A DNA stretch of 64,000 bases from UBA969 sp041694635. Lineage in GTDB: Bacteria > Planctomycetota > Planctomycetia > Gemmatales > Gemmataceae. Both the position numbers and the translations under genes were made by a program. The notes under the pieces were generated by a model. That model was given only the letters and a program-made list of their open reading frames with translations. It searched no databases and was not told where the DNA came from. The stretch lies in contig JBDNHI010000016.1 of the NCBI GenBank assembly GCA_041694635.1, positions 62,001 to 126,000 on the forward strand, read 5' to 3'. Positions 8,425-17,301 of this stretch are shown piece after piece (the first letter of the stretch is position 1; every line of letters begins with the position of its first letter).

Positions 8425-9660
8425 ATGGAAACTAGCTACGATGTCGTTGTTATTGGGGCTGGGGCTGCTGGCCTAATGGCTGGAATATCGGCTGCAAAGA
8501 CCGGCGCAAGCACTTTAGTTCTCGAAAAAAACCGCAAGCCAGGCGTCAAAATCTTGATGTCGGGTGGTACTCGATGTAACATAACCCATAATACTGATAA
8601 TCGGGGTATCGTTAAAGCTTTTGGCAATAACGGCAAATTCCTGCACTCGCCATTAGCTGCTTTCAGCGTTGAGGAAACAATTCGGTTTTTCAATTTGGCA
8701 GGAGTAGAAACCAAAATTGAAGATACAGGAAAAATTTTCCCCGTAAGTAACAAAGCTATTCATGTTCTTGATGCACTTCTTAATGAACTGAAAAACAATC
8801 ACGCAATACTTTCAATCGAAACGCCTGTAACTGCAATTGAATCTTATGACTTAGGATTTCTTTTGCACACACCTGCCAAAACATTTCACGCAAAAAAGAT
8901 CATCCTTACCACAGGTGGCCTTTCTTTTCCCGGATGTGGCACAACAGGCGATGGTTATGCTTTTGCCAAAAAATTTGGCCATTCTATTAACGATACACAA
9001 CCAGCCCTTGCGCCACTTAAAACCCTTGAAAAATGGGTTCACGATCTTAGCGGCGTTACCATTGCAGATGTTCAGGTCAAAGCTTGCCTTAACGATAAGG
9101 TTTTAATGGAAGACCGTGGCTCGTTTCTTTTTACCCATTTTGGTTTATCTGGACCGGTGATTTTAAATATCAGCAAAGCTTTAAATTCGCTTCCTAATTT
9201 CAATCATAGTTTTCTCAAACTTGATTTCTTGCCTACCCTCAAAGAAGAGGAATTAGAAAACAGGCTGCAAAAAATTGCTGCCACCGATGGCAAAAAATTA
9301 CTTTCCATCGCTTTGAGCGACGAGTTACCCCGCAGGTTATTAGATATTTTATTTGCACACCTAGGGTTGCCTTCTGATAAAAAATGTGCAGGGCTCAGCA
9401 AGCTAGAGCGCAAAGCTATCACTTCTAAAATCAAATCTACAACCGTTCCTATTTCGGGCACTTTAGGTTATGCCAAGGCCGAGGTCACTTCTGGGGGAGT
9501 CAACCTTGATGAGGTCAACTCCAAAACAATGGAAAGTAAACTTAAAAAAAACCTTTATTTTGCAGGCGAAATCTTAGATTTAGATGGCCCCATTGGGGGC
9601 TTTAACTTTCAAGCTGCGTGGAGCACCGGCTTTCTTGCGGGTTATCAAGCTAACCAATAA
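8425..9660 (+). CDS. HI0933/YhiN-type NAD(P)/FAD-dependent oxidoreductase
   Basis: A 411-residue flavoprotein of the BaiN/YhiN/HI0933 family. The N-terminal FAD-binding loop is VVIGAGAAGLMAGISAAKTG, followed by the family signature KILMSGGTRCNITH. Near the C-terminus GEILDLDGPIGGFNFQAAWSTG closes the FAD site. A few relatives have been linked to bile-acid or flavin reduction, but the physiological reaction is generally unknown. It is cytoplasmic, with no signal peptide. It begins 31 bp after the phosphohexomutase stop on the same strand. The family call is firm and the function is open. Confidence 0.9.
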   Translation: METSYDVVVIGAGAAGLMAGISAAKTGASTLVLEKNRKPGVKILMSGGTRCNITHNTDNRGIVKAFGNNGKFLHSPLAAFSVEETIRFFNLAGVETKIEDTGKIFPVSNKAIHVLDALLNELKNNHAILSIETPVTAIESYDLGFLLHTPAKTFHAKKIILTTGGLSFPGCGTTGDGYAFAKKFGHSINDTQPALAPLKTLEKWVHDLSGVTIADVQVKACLNDKVLMEDRGSFLFTHFGLSGPVILNISKALNSLPNFNHSFLKLDFLPTLKEEELENRLQKIAATDGKKLLSIALSDELPRRLLDILFAHLGLPSDKKCAGLSKLERKAITSKIKSTTVPISGTLGYAKAEVTSGGVNLDEVNSKTMESKLKKNLYFAGEILDLDGPIGGFNFQAAWSTGFLAGYQANQ

Positions 9661-9699
9661 AATGTCATAAAAATCTAGCCCTTTAACGACAATTTAAGC

Positions 9700-9705
9700 T
9701 ATAAT
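9700..9705 (+). promoter_or_regulatory. Perfect -10 hexamer before the secreted protein gene
   Basis: TATAAT lies about 50 bp upstream of the ATG at 9757. No good -35 hexamer is seen at 16-18 bp upstream, so this is weak evidence for a promoter. Confidence 0.3.
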
Positions 9706-9756
9706 TGAAATTTATATCAAACCTCCTACACCCTTTACAAATTGCACGGGGTTAAA

Positions 9757-10347
9757 ATGTATTTAAAAATTGTGTCTTTGTCAGCTTTTTTTGTATTACT
9801 CATATCTTTTTCCGTTTCTGGCCAAGATGCCAAAAAAGATAAAAAAGGGCTCCCCACCAATAGGTTTGATATTGCTAAACTGCAAACAAATATGGTGATG
9901 GCAAAAGTAGTAGCCGAGGCCACCGAAAAATCCATCATTGTCCAAATCCCTTTCAACAAAGATGCAAAAACTCCTCAAGGGCAAATAAGGCAAGTAGCAG
10001 ATGTAAATGCCTTAAGGCTTATCACCGAATGGAAAGAACTTGAAGTGCCGATCAATGAAAAAACCAAATTTAGGTTCAAAGACCCAGTGGAAGCTTTTGA
10101 TGATAAAGGAAACATCAAGAAGTATACAGCGGCAGAACTTGCAAATTTGAAAGGCCCAGACACTAAATTGCCAGGATATCTTGCAACTGCAGAAAACATT
10201 ATTCAGGGCCATTTGGTGCAAATAAACTTAGTGCGTTCTACGAATAAAGATGAAAAAAAACCTTTTGCTATTATGATTATGGTTCTAGGAAAAGAAGGAC
10301 TTGATAAAGAAAATAGTCCACCTGATAACAAGAAAAAAAAGAAATAA
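9757..10347 (+). CDS. Secreted lysine-rich protein of unknown function
   Basis: I do not recognise this 196-residue protein. A signal peptide (about residues 1-23, hydrophobic core SLSAFFVLLISFSVSG ending before Q) indicates export. The mature part is charged, with many lysines, and ends in a run of six lysines. It has no cysteine in the mature region and no motif I can name; the middle may be a small beta-rich domain. I start it at the ATG at 9757, since the upstream in-frame TTG at 9742 would put extra residues before a normal signal peptide. It sits between an FAD oxidoreductase and a PQQ-propeller gene, on the same strand as both. Confidence 0.7.
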   Translation: MYLKIVSLSAFFVLLISFSVSGQDAKKDKKGLPTNRFDIAKLQTNMVMAKVVAEATEKSIIVQIPFNKDAKTPQGQIRQVADVNALRLITEWKELEVPINEKTKFRFKDPVEAFDDKGNIKKYTAAELANLKGPDTKLPGYLATAENIIQGHLVQINLVRSTNKDEKKPFAIMIMVLGKEGLDKENSPPDNKKKKK

Positions 10348-10493
10348 TACCTGAGGAAGTCTAAACCCATAAGTTTTAATAAATGAACAGGTTTACTTTT
10401 ATTTTTTCTATTGCATTTTAGCCTCTTGTAATTTTCAACAAAAACACTTATTATCGTCGCATCCTGCCATTTGTTCATCTAAAGGGTTTTATT

Positions 10494-11768
10494 ATGCGAA
10501 TCGTTTTTTCTGGTGTGCTATTTTTTTCTTTACTCCAACTAGGCCTAGCACAAGAAATTGCCAAATCAACCGACTGGATTCAATTTCGTGGCAATAACCG
10601 AGATGGCATTTCTCTCGATAAGAATCTCCTAAAAAAATGGCCTTCAGGTGGGCCAAAACTTTTGTGGAAGACTGAAAAGCTAGGGGCTGGGTTTTCTAGC
10701 ATCTCTGCTGTTCAAAACAAAATATTTACTATGGGCGATGTCGAAGCTTCCTCTTATGTTTTTGGCCTCGAACGATCCACAGGCAAAATACTTTGGCAAA
10801 CTCTTGTTGGCAAATCAGGCGGAAACTATTCTGGCACACGATGCACTCCTTGTGTTTCTTCAGGCAATGTTTATGCCTTGGGCCAATTCGGCGACCTTGT
10901 CTGCCTGAACGAAGCCGATGGGAAAGTAATCTGGAGGAAAAATTTCGCCAAAGACTTTAGCGGCAAATCCGGAGGTTGGAACTATACCGAATCTCCTTTC
11001 ATCGATGGCAATAAACTTATCTGCACACCAGGCGGGAAAGATAACACCGTTGTTGCCCTTAACAAAGGCACAGGCGACATTATCTGGAAAGCTCCCTTAG
11101 ACCAATCTGCTGGATACTCCTCCGTTGCAATATCTATGATTGGAAACGAAAAATTCTATGTCCAGCTTCTTTCAAACGAACTTGTCGCACTCGAAGCCGA
11201 AACGGGTAAAGTCGCTTGGAAGTATGGAAACGAACCCACTAAATTCAAATCTAATACCGCCAACATACCTACTCCCATTCCCTTTGGCGATAAAGTCTAT
11301 GCCGCTGCTGGTTATGGTAGGGGAGCCGGTCTTGTTCACATCACTAAATCCGCATCGGGCATTACCGCTAACGAAGTTTATTTCAACAAAGAATTAACCA
11401 ACAAACACGGCGGGGTCATAAAAGTTGGCGACTTTATCTTTAGCGACCGAGATGATTCTGGAAACCCTCAGTGTGCTGATGTTGCAACTGGAAAAATCCT
11501 TTGGAAAAGGCCTAAACCTGAAAACAAAGAAGCCGGTAGAGGGTCTGCTTCTATGGTTTTTGCTGACAATCATTTCTACATCCGTTATGATAACGGTGTT
11601 GTAGCACTCGTTGAAGGTTCTTCCAAAGAATACCTTGAAAAAGGTTCTTTCAAAATTCAAAATTCTGACAAGAATAGCTGGAATCATCCTGTCGTTGTTG
11701 ATGGAAAATTATACCTGAAAGAAAAAGATGTTCTTTGGTGTTATGATGTTTCCGATAAAACCAACTAA
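10494..11768 (+). CDS. Secreted PQQ-like beta-propeller protein
   Basis: A 424-residue exported protein with a signal peptide (residues 1-19, ending LGLAQ). WIQFRGNNRDG near the start and repeated blades such as VFGLERSTGKILWQT, VVALNKGTGDIIWKA and LVALEAETGKVAWKY identify a PQQ-type beta-propeller. Planctomycetes carry many of these. Most lack the catalytic residues of quinoprotein dehydrogenases and are thought to be binding or scaffold proteins, and I see no quinone-site motif here. It has its own weak Shine-Dalgarno (AAAGGG) and ends just before a clear intrinsic terminator. Confidence 0.85.
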   Translation: MRIVFSGVLFFSLLQLGLAQEIAKSTDWIQFRGNNRDGISLDKNLLKKWPSGGPKLLWKTEKLGAGFSSISAVQNKIFTMGDVEASSYVFGLERSTGKILWQTLVGKSGGNYSGTRCTPCVSSGNVYALGQFGDLVCLNEADGKVIWRKNFAKDFSGKSGGWNYTESPFIDGNKLICTPGGKDNTVVALNKGTGDIIWKAPLDQSAGYSSVAISMIGNEKFYVQLLSNELVALEAETGKVAWKYGNEPTKFKSNTANIPTPIPFGDKVYAAAGYGRGAGLVHITKSASGITANEVYFNKELTNKHGGVIKVGDFIFSDRDDSGNPQCADVATGKILWKRPKPENKEAGRGSASMVFADNHFYIRYDNGVVALVEGSSKEYLEKGSFKIQNSDKNSWNHPVVVDGKLYLKEKDVLWCYDVSDKTN

Positions 11769-11791
11769 TATATTCAAGTAGCAAACACTTT

Positions 11792-11826
11792 TGCATATGC
11801 TTACTTTAAGCATATGCATTTTTATT
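11792..11826 (+). terminator. Intrinsic terminator after the PQQ-propeller gene
   Basis: A perfect 11-bp stem (TGCATATGCTT at 11792-11802 with AAGCATATGCA at 11808-11818) has a 5-nt loop and is followed by a T-rich tract. It lies 23 bp after the stop codon and just before the M16 peptidase start. Confidence 0.8.
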
Positions 11827-11856
11827 GGTAGACTTTGTTCCACAAGGAGGTTTCTT

Positions 11857-14598
11857 ATGGCTAAGCCATTTTTCATTACCGGACTTTCATTAGTGATTTT
11901 ACACTTTTGTTCCTCATCAATTTTCGCACAAGAACCCAAAAAAAGTAGCCTTATGAAAGAAATAACTTCTATAGAAAGTATCACCGAATACAAAATGGAT
12001 AACGGCCTTAAAGTTTTGCTTTATCCCGACCCGTCAACTTCTAAAGTTACTGTAAATGCCACCGTTTTTGTTGGCTCTAGGCACGAGGGATATGGCGAAG
12101 CCGGTATGGCACACCTCCTCGAACATATGGTTTTTAAAGGCACTAAGCTTCATCCTGATATTCCTAAAGCCCTAAAAGACCGTGGCGCAATTATGAATGG
12201 CACCACTTGGGTTGACCGAACCAATTATTTCGAAACTCTTTCAAGTGAAGGAGACAACCTAGAATTTGCTATTCGCCTCGAAGCAGACCGCTTATTCAAT
12301 AGTCTAATTCGCAGAGAAGACCTTCTTTCCGAAATGACTGTGGTTCGAAACGAATTCGAACGTGGAGAAAATGACCCAGAACGCGTGCTTAGCCAACGAA
12401 TGCTTTCTGCTGCATTTGATTGGCATAATTACGGCAAATCAACCATAGGCAATCGTGCCGATATTGAAAAAGTTCCCGTCGATAAACTACAAGCCTTCTA
12501 CAAAAAGTATTACCGCATCGACAATATTATGTTGGTCATTGCAGGAAACTTTAAAAAAGATCAAGCGTTTGGTTTAATCAACAAGTATTTCGGTTCCATC
12601 GAAAAGCCAAACACCCCGATCGAACTTACCTACACCGAAGAACCTCCACAAGATGGCCAAAGACAAGTGGTTTTGAGGCGGGTAGGCAAAGTTGGTGCAA
12701 TTGGTGTTGTTTATCACACACCAGCAAGTTCCCACCCTGATTTTCCAGCACTCGAAATCCTTGAAGAAGTATTAACCAGTCAACCCTCAGGCATTCTTTA
12801 CAAAACTTTAGTTTTAGGGAAGATTGCAACCAGTGTTTCAGGCTATGCCTTTGGTTGGCACGACCCTGGTGTTTTTGAAATTTCTACAAGCGTCGATGCC
12901 ACCGCAGACATCGATAAAACTAGAACTGTATTATTAGATACCATTGAAAAATTTCGCACCTCGACCGTTGATAAAACTGAGGTGGAACGAGCGAAAAGTA
13001 AGTTTGCAAGGTCACGAAGCCTTTTAATGTCCGATAGCAATAGAATCGGAATTTCTCTAAGTGACTGGGCAGCAAAAGGTGATTGGCGTTTATTCTTCCT
13101 ACACCGGGATCTTATTGCAAAGGTTTCCGCAGAAGATGTGCAGCGGGTTGCTCAAAAATATCTCACGACAAATAACAGCACCGTGGGCACTTATTACCCA
13201 ACCGAAAAAGCCGAAAGGGTAAGTATCCCGGCAGCACCTGACTTAACTGCTTTGTTAAAAGATTACAAAGGTGGCCAAGAAATGGTGCAAGGAGAATTCT
13301 TTGAACCATCCGTAGAAAACATCCAAAAAACTACTGAAGTCGGGATTTTAACAAGCAATATTAAGTTTGCTTATTTACCTAAAAAGACTCGCAATCAGGT
13401 GGTCAATATTCTTATCAATATCCATTACGGAAATGATAAGGACCTTGCAGGGAAGAATTCTACAGCGGCGATTATGCCTTTGCTTTTAGCACGCGGGACT
13501 CAAAAAAAATCTCGCCAAGAAATCGAAGATCAACTTTCAAAGCTTCAGGCTCAATTGCGAATTAGTGGCTCTGCTGGTGAGTTACAAGCCTCTATTCTTT
13601 GCAGAAGAGATTCCGTCGCTAGTGTACTCGAACTTCTTCAAGAGGTTCTTCAAGAACCTGTATTTCCAACCGAAGAGTTCGAAACTATCAAAAGACAATC
13701 TCGCGACTTTATGGAAAAAAATAAATCTGAACCGGGGGCACTCGCTATGCGCCTTTTGCAGCAAAAGCTTGAACCTTATCTCCCTAGCGATGTTCGATAC
13801 ACTCCTACCTTTGAAGAATCTGCCGAAAGACTCAGTAAAGTTTCCATCGCTGATATCAAAGAATTTTACAAAGAAATCTTTGGTGTTGGACAAGCTGAAG
13901 TTGTAGCAGTAGGCGACTTTGATCCAGAAACTGTGACGCCTAGCTTTAAGAAAATCTTGGCAATCAATAGCAAGGTTCCATTCAAAAAAATTGAAAAAAC
14001 TGCTAAGACTGCTGTCAAGGGTGAAAAACTTGTAATAGAAACACCAGATAAAGAAAACGCTATGTTTGTTTCAGGCATTGTATTTCCCCTTAAAGACTCA
14101 AACCCAGATTTTGCGGGGCTAGCTATGGCTGATTTCGTTATGGGGGGCGGCAGTTTAAGTTCGAGGCTAGGCAACCGCGTTCGCCAAAAAGAAGGCCTTG
14201 CTTATGGCGTTCGCTCTGGGTTTGATGCCGATTCTGAAGACTCTTCCGCTCGCTTCCAAGTTATGGCAAGTTGCAATCCAACTAAAGTTAAAAATGTTGA
14301 TATTGCAGTCTTCGATGAAATTAAAAAACTTATCGATGCTGGAATCGGTGAAACAGAATTTGTCGAAAGCCAGAAGGCATATCTTGCACAGTTGAAAATT
14401 GAGAGAACCACCGACTCAAGGCTGGCAGCTATGCTTGCAGAAAACCTTTCTTCTAACCGAGGTATGGAATTTTACAAAGACTTGGAAACAAAGATTAAAA
14501 ATCTTACCGCAAAAGAAACGGTGGACTGCTTCAAAAAATATGTGACCCCCGAAAAAATGATCACTATTTGGGCAGGAGACTTTAACAAAAAGAAATAA
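11857..14598 (+). CDS. M16-family zinc peptidase, two-half fusion, secreted
   Basis: A 913-residue insulinase-like (M16) peptidase carrying both homologous halves in one chain. The zinc site is the inverted HxxEH motif in GMAHLLEHMVFKG (His86, Glu89, His90), with the downstream glutamate in NEFERGEND. The second half has lost the zinc motif, as is normal for the non-catalytic half, and keeps an R/Y-type end (SSRLGNRVRQKEGLAYGV). A signal peptide (MAKPFFITGLSLVILHF...) suggests periplasmic action on peptides. I use the ATG at 11857 because AAGGAGG lies 6 nt before it; an upstream ATG at 11797 falls inside the terminator hairpin. Confidence 0.93.
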   Translation: MAKPFFITGLSLVILHFCSSSIFAQEPKKSSLMKEITSIESITEYKMDNGLKVLLYPDPSTSKVTVNATVFVGSRHEGYGEAGMAHLLEHMVFKGTKLHPDIPKALKDRGAIMNGTTWVDRTNYFETLSSEGDNLEFAIRLEADRLFNSLIRREDLLSEMTVVRNEFERGENDPERVLSQRMLSAAFDWHNYGKSTIGNRADIEKVPVDKLQAFYKKYYRIDNIMLVIAGNFKKDQAFGLINKYFGSIEKPNTPIELTYTEEPPQDGQRQVVLRRVGKVGAIGVVYHTPASSHPDFPALEILEEVLTSQPSGILYKTLVLGKIATSVSGYAFGWHDPGVFEISTSVDATADIDKTRTVLLDTIEKFRTSTVDKTEVERAKSKFARSRSLLMSDSNRIGISLSDWAAKGDWRLFFLHRDLIAKVSAEDVQRVAQKYLTTNNSTVGTYYPTEKAERVSIPAAPDLTALLKDYKGGQEMVQGEFFEPSVENIQKTTEVGILTSNIKFAYLPKKTRNQVVNILINIHYGNDKDLAGKNSTAAIMPLLLARGTQKKSRQEIEDQLSKLQAQLRISGSAGELQASILCRRDSVASVLELLQEVLQEPVFPTEEFETIKRQSRDFMEKNKSEPGALAMRLLQQKLEPYLPSDVRYTPTFEESAERLSKVSIADIKEFYKEIFGVGQAEVVAVGDFDPETVTPSFKKILAINSKVPFKKIEKTAKTAVKGEKLVIETPDKENAMFVSGIVFPLKDSNPDFAGLAMADFVMGGGSLSSRLGNRVRQKEGLAYGVRSGFDADSEDSSARFQVMASCNPTKVKNVDIAVFDEIKKLIDAGIGETEFVESQKAYLAQLKIERTTDSRLAAMLAENLSSNRGMEFYKDLETKIKNLTAKETVDCFKKYVTPEKMITIWAGDFNKKK

Positions 14599-14627
14599 TG
14601 CTCCTCTGAAAATTCAACAGGAAAATC

Positions 14628-14670
14628 AACGAAAAAAGGAGCGGTGATAATCCACTCCTTTTTTCGTTTT
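14628..14670. terminator. Bidirectional terminator between convergent genes
   Basis: A 14-bp perfect stem (AACGAAAAAAGGAG at 14628-14641 with its complement at 14655-14668) encloses a 13-nt loop. T-rich bases follow on the plus strand and A-rich bases flank the other side. It lies between the M16 gene and the convergent gene ending at 14682. Confidence 0.85.
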
Positions 14671-14681
14671 AATTACCAAGC

Positions 14682-15404
14682 TTATGGAAATACTGCAATC
14701 AATAAAGCAATCGTGGCTAATTCGGCTACCGTACCGGTCACGCTTACATTAGGTGGGTACCACATATAAGGAACGGGGTCGCCAGGTAAGCAATATCCAG
14801 AACTACTGTCATACCTGCGAAAAGGGTCGGTTGCCATATGGTAAGGCAAAGTAACAAAATCAAAAAAGAAAGTAAGAGTAGAAACAAAGGGCTGTACCGC
14901 ACCTAAATCCCAGCCATATCTTTCGCTATTAATTTCGTGAAAGAAAAGTCGATCGTAAGTGAGGTAATAGGGTTCAACATTACGATTATGTGGCGCCCAG
15001 TGCTTATTGCGCCATTGATAATCATATTTTTTGGTAGAAAGCACAACATCGGAAGGAAAAACAAGGCGTTCGAGTTGGTCAATCGACTTTTTTTCTTGCC
15101 CCATTCGTTCGCGAAGTGAATCTTCAGATTCAAGCCTAAACAGCCTTTCAGCCCCTGGAGGATCAAGCTGAATCTGATAAGCAGAGAGCAAATCCTGAGT
15201 GGGGCGGGGGTCATTAATCTGGGGCATAGGTTGTGCAACAACATTTTTAGAAGCGCCTACAACCTGTGATTTTAAGCCAATAGGAACTACCAAGCCTGAG
15301 GCTGGATTGTTGCCAGTTTTGATCTCGGGTTCTGCTGCCTGGGCAAACGATGCCACAAGAGAAAAACCAACTACAAGAATATTAGTTACTGTCGCCGTTC
15401 GCAT
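14682..15404 (-). CDS. Secreted protein of unknown function, overlapping guaB
   Basis: I do not recognise a named family for this 240-residue protein. It has a signal peptide (residues 1-23, ending QAAE), a proline-rich low-complexity region to about residue 70, and a conserved-looking aromatic core (YYLTYDRLFFHEINSERYG, then TLTFFFDFVTLPYHM). The C-terminus has a hydrophobic stretch that may be a membrane segment. Its ATG lies 23 nt inside the end of guaB, with GAGGA upstream, so translation is probably coupled to guaB. This may be a planctomycete-specific protein; the position after guaB gives no clear functional clue. Confidence 0.7.
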   Translation of the reverse strand: MRTATVTNILVVGFSLVASFAQAAEPEIKTGNNPASGLVVPIGLKSQVVGASKNVVAQPMPQINDPRPTQDLLSAYQIQLDPPGAERLFRLESEDSLRERMGQEKKSIDQLERLVFPSDVVLSTKKYDYQWRNKHWAPHNRNVEPYYLTYDRLFFHEINSERYGWDLGAVQPFVSTLTFFFDFVTLPYHMATDPFRRYDSSSGYCLPGDPVPYMWYPPNVSVTGTVAELATIALLIAVFP

Positions 15405-16863
15405 GGTCTGTCCTCGAAGAATAATTCGAAGCCTCCTGCGTTATGGAGATATCGTGTGGGTGACTTTCCACCACGGAAGCTCCGCTAACCTGAATGAATT
15501 TAGTTTTAGTTTTTAGCTCTTCAATATCTTTTGTGCCACAATATCCCATCCCAGCTCTTAAGCCACCAACAAGCTGGTAAACGAATGGGGCAAGCTGACC
15601 TTTGTAGGGAACTCTGCCTTCAACTCCTTCAGGAACAAGCTTATCACGAGAAGTAGTGCCGCCCTGTTGGTAACGATCTTTAGAACCGTCCATCATAGCG
15701 CCCTGAGAACCCATCCCACGATAAGTTTTAAAGCTACGGCCTTTATAAAGGATAATTTGACCGGGCGATTCCGCCAAGCCAGCAAGAAGACTACCAAGCA
15801 TCACGCAGTTTGCACCTGCTGCAATAGCTTTGGTAATATCCCCAGAGTATCGAATTCCGCCATCGCCTATGACGGGGATACCCAATCCTTTAAGTCCGGA
15901 AGCAACTTGATTAATGGCAGTGATTTGTGGCACCCCAACCCCAGAAATCATTCTGGTAGTGCAAATGGAACCTGGTCCGATTCCAACCTTCACAGCATCA
16001 ACTCCCGCATCAACCAAGGCTTTAGCTCCTTCAAAAGTAGCAACATTTCCTGCGATTAAATCGATTGAGAACATACTTTTAATTTTCTTAACCGTTTCAA
16101 TCACATTCTTGCTATGGCCATGGGCAGAATCAACAACAAGGACATCAACCCCGGCTTTGATAAGGGACTCGGCTCTATCAAAATCAAGAACCCCAACCGC
16201 AGCACCAACCCGCAGCCTACCACGCCTATCTTTACAGGCACTAGGGAAACTGCTCAATTTGTCAATGTCTTTAATCGTAATCATGCCCTTCAGTATAAAG
16301 TTATCGTCAACCAGCAAAAGTTTCTCGACCTTATTTTCCGTTAAAATCCTTTCAGCTTCTTCAAGCGTTGTATTTTCCGGAGCAGTTACAAGATTTTCTT
16401 TGGTCATTACGCCTGAAATTTGCTGATTATTATCAATAATAAATCTTAGGTCGCGGCGGGTTAAAATTCCTTTAAGGTGCCCATTGACCGTAATTGGGAT
16501 GCCACTTATTTTATTTTGGTCCATTATTCTGCGTGCATTACCCAGTTTTTCTTCAGGGGGCAGGGTAATTGGGTCGGTAATAATCCCATTTTCACTTCGC
16601 TTCACTTTATCTACTTCACGCGTTTGATCTACAATACTTAAATTCTTATGGATGATTCCCATCCCACCTTCTTGCGCCAAGGCAATCGCCAAATCGCTTT
16701 CCGTTACCGTATCCATAGGAGAAGATAAAATAGGAATATTAAGCTTAATATTTTTCGTAAGAAATGTACTTAGGTCGACTTCCTTTGGAACAACCTCACT
16801 GTAGGCAGGTTCCAAAAAGACATCGTCAAAAGTGATACCTTGATATTTTATTCGATCTAACAT
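15382..16863 (-). CDS. guaB: Inosine-5'-monophosphate dehydrogenase
   Basis: A 493-residue IMPDH that oxidises IMP to XMP with NAD+, the committed step of guanine nucleotide synthesis. The catalytic cysteine is Cys301 in GIGPGSICTTRM. Two CBS domains sit between about residues 95 and 210 (GIPITVNGHLKGILTRRDL; KLLLVDDNFILKGMITIKD). The mobile flap and the MGSQGAM region are present. A strong Shine-Dalgarno (AAAGGAGA) precedes the ATG, and a good promoter lies about 40 bp upstream. purH, which makes the substrate IMP, is also in this window. Confidence 0.97.
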   Translation of the reverse strand: MLDRIKYQGITFDDVFLEPAYSEVVPKEVDLSTFLTKNIKLNIPILSSPMDTVTESDLAIALAQEGGMGIIHKNLSIVDQTREVDKVKRSENGIITDPITLPPEEKLGNARRIMDQNKISGIPITVNGHLKGILTRRDLRFIIDNNQQISGVMTKENLVTAPENTTLEEAERILTENKVEKLLLVDDNFILKGMITIKDIDKLSSFPSACKDRRGRLRVGAAVGVLDFDRAESLIKAGVDVLVVDSAHGHSKNVIETVKKIKSMFSIDLIAGNVATFEGAKALVDAGVDAVKVGIGPGSICTTRMISGVGVPQITAINQVASGLKGLGIPVIGDGGIRYSGDITKAIAAGANCVMLGSLLAGLAESPGQIILYKGRSFKTYRGMGSQGAMMDGSKDRYQQGGTTSRDKLVPEGVEGRVPYKGQLAPFVYQLVGGLRAGMGYCGTKDIEELKTKTKFIQVSGASVVESHPHDISITQEASNYSSRTDHANGDSN

Positions 16864-17301
16864 TACGGATCTCCTTTGAAAAGCTTGTCAGGCAATTATA
16901 GTAGTATGGAAACGTGTGAAAACCTAACTAAGCAGCAATTATCAATATTATTTTCAATCAGCCTAGCAGAGAATCAAAAGTTACCTTGATTGCCCGTGCT
17001 TCTTTTCCATACCCAATTATCTTTAAATTTTGCAAAAACATCAACAGAATTGAAAAGATCCAGTAACTTTCAATCATTTAAACAAATCATTAACTTTTGG
17101 GATTTTCTCTCCAATTAAGTTAATTCGAAACTATATACAACCTTTTACCTGCTAAGGTTTAGGAGATTTTACTTATCAACTTCTCTTTTGCAGAAGCAAT
17201 AAAACCAAGAATATAAGTGACTAATTTACTTTCCCTTAGATGATGCTGAGCCATTCAGCCTTTACTATTTTCAAGCAATGAAAGCATTTTAGTAATTGCG
17301 T
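16864..17301. other. 438-bp intergenic region upstream of guaB
   Basis: On the minus strand the right-hand gene ends at 17302 and guaB starts at 16863. The only structure I can support is the guaB promoter and ribosome-binding site in the first 60 bp. The rest is AT-rich with no gene, tRNA or strong hairpin visible. Its length fits the decay of the upstream pseudogene. Confidence 0.5.
16895..16922 (-). promoter_or_regulatory. guaB promoter
   Basis: A perfect -10 TATAAT at 16900-16895 lies 16 bp from a -35 TTTTCA at 16922-16917. The predicted start leaves a leader of about 25 nt containing the AAAGGAGA Shine-Dalgarno at 16877-16870. Confidence 0.6.

Noticed and set aside
11791..11856. Upstream start giving a longer M16 peptidase
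   Set aside because: The extra codons lie in a clear terminator hairpin, and a strong AAGGAGG lies before the ATG at 11857.
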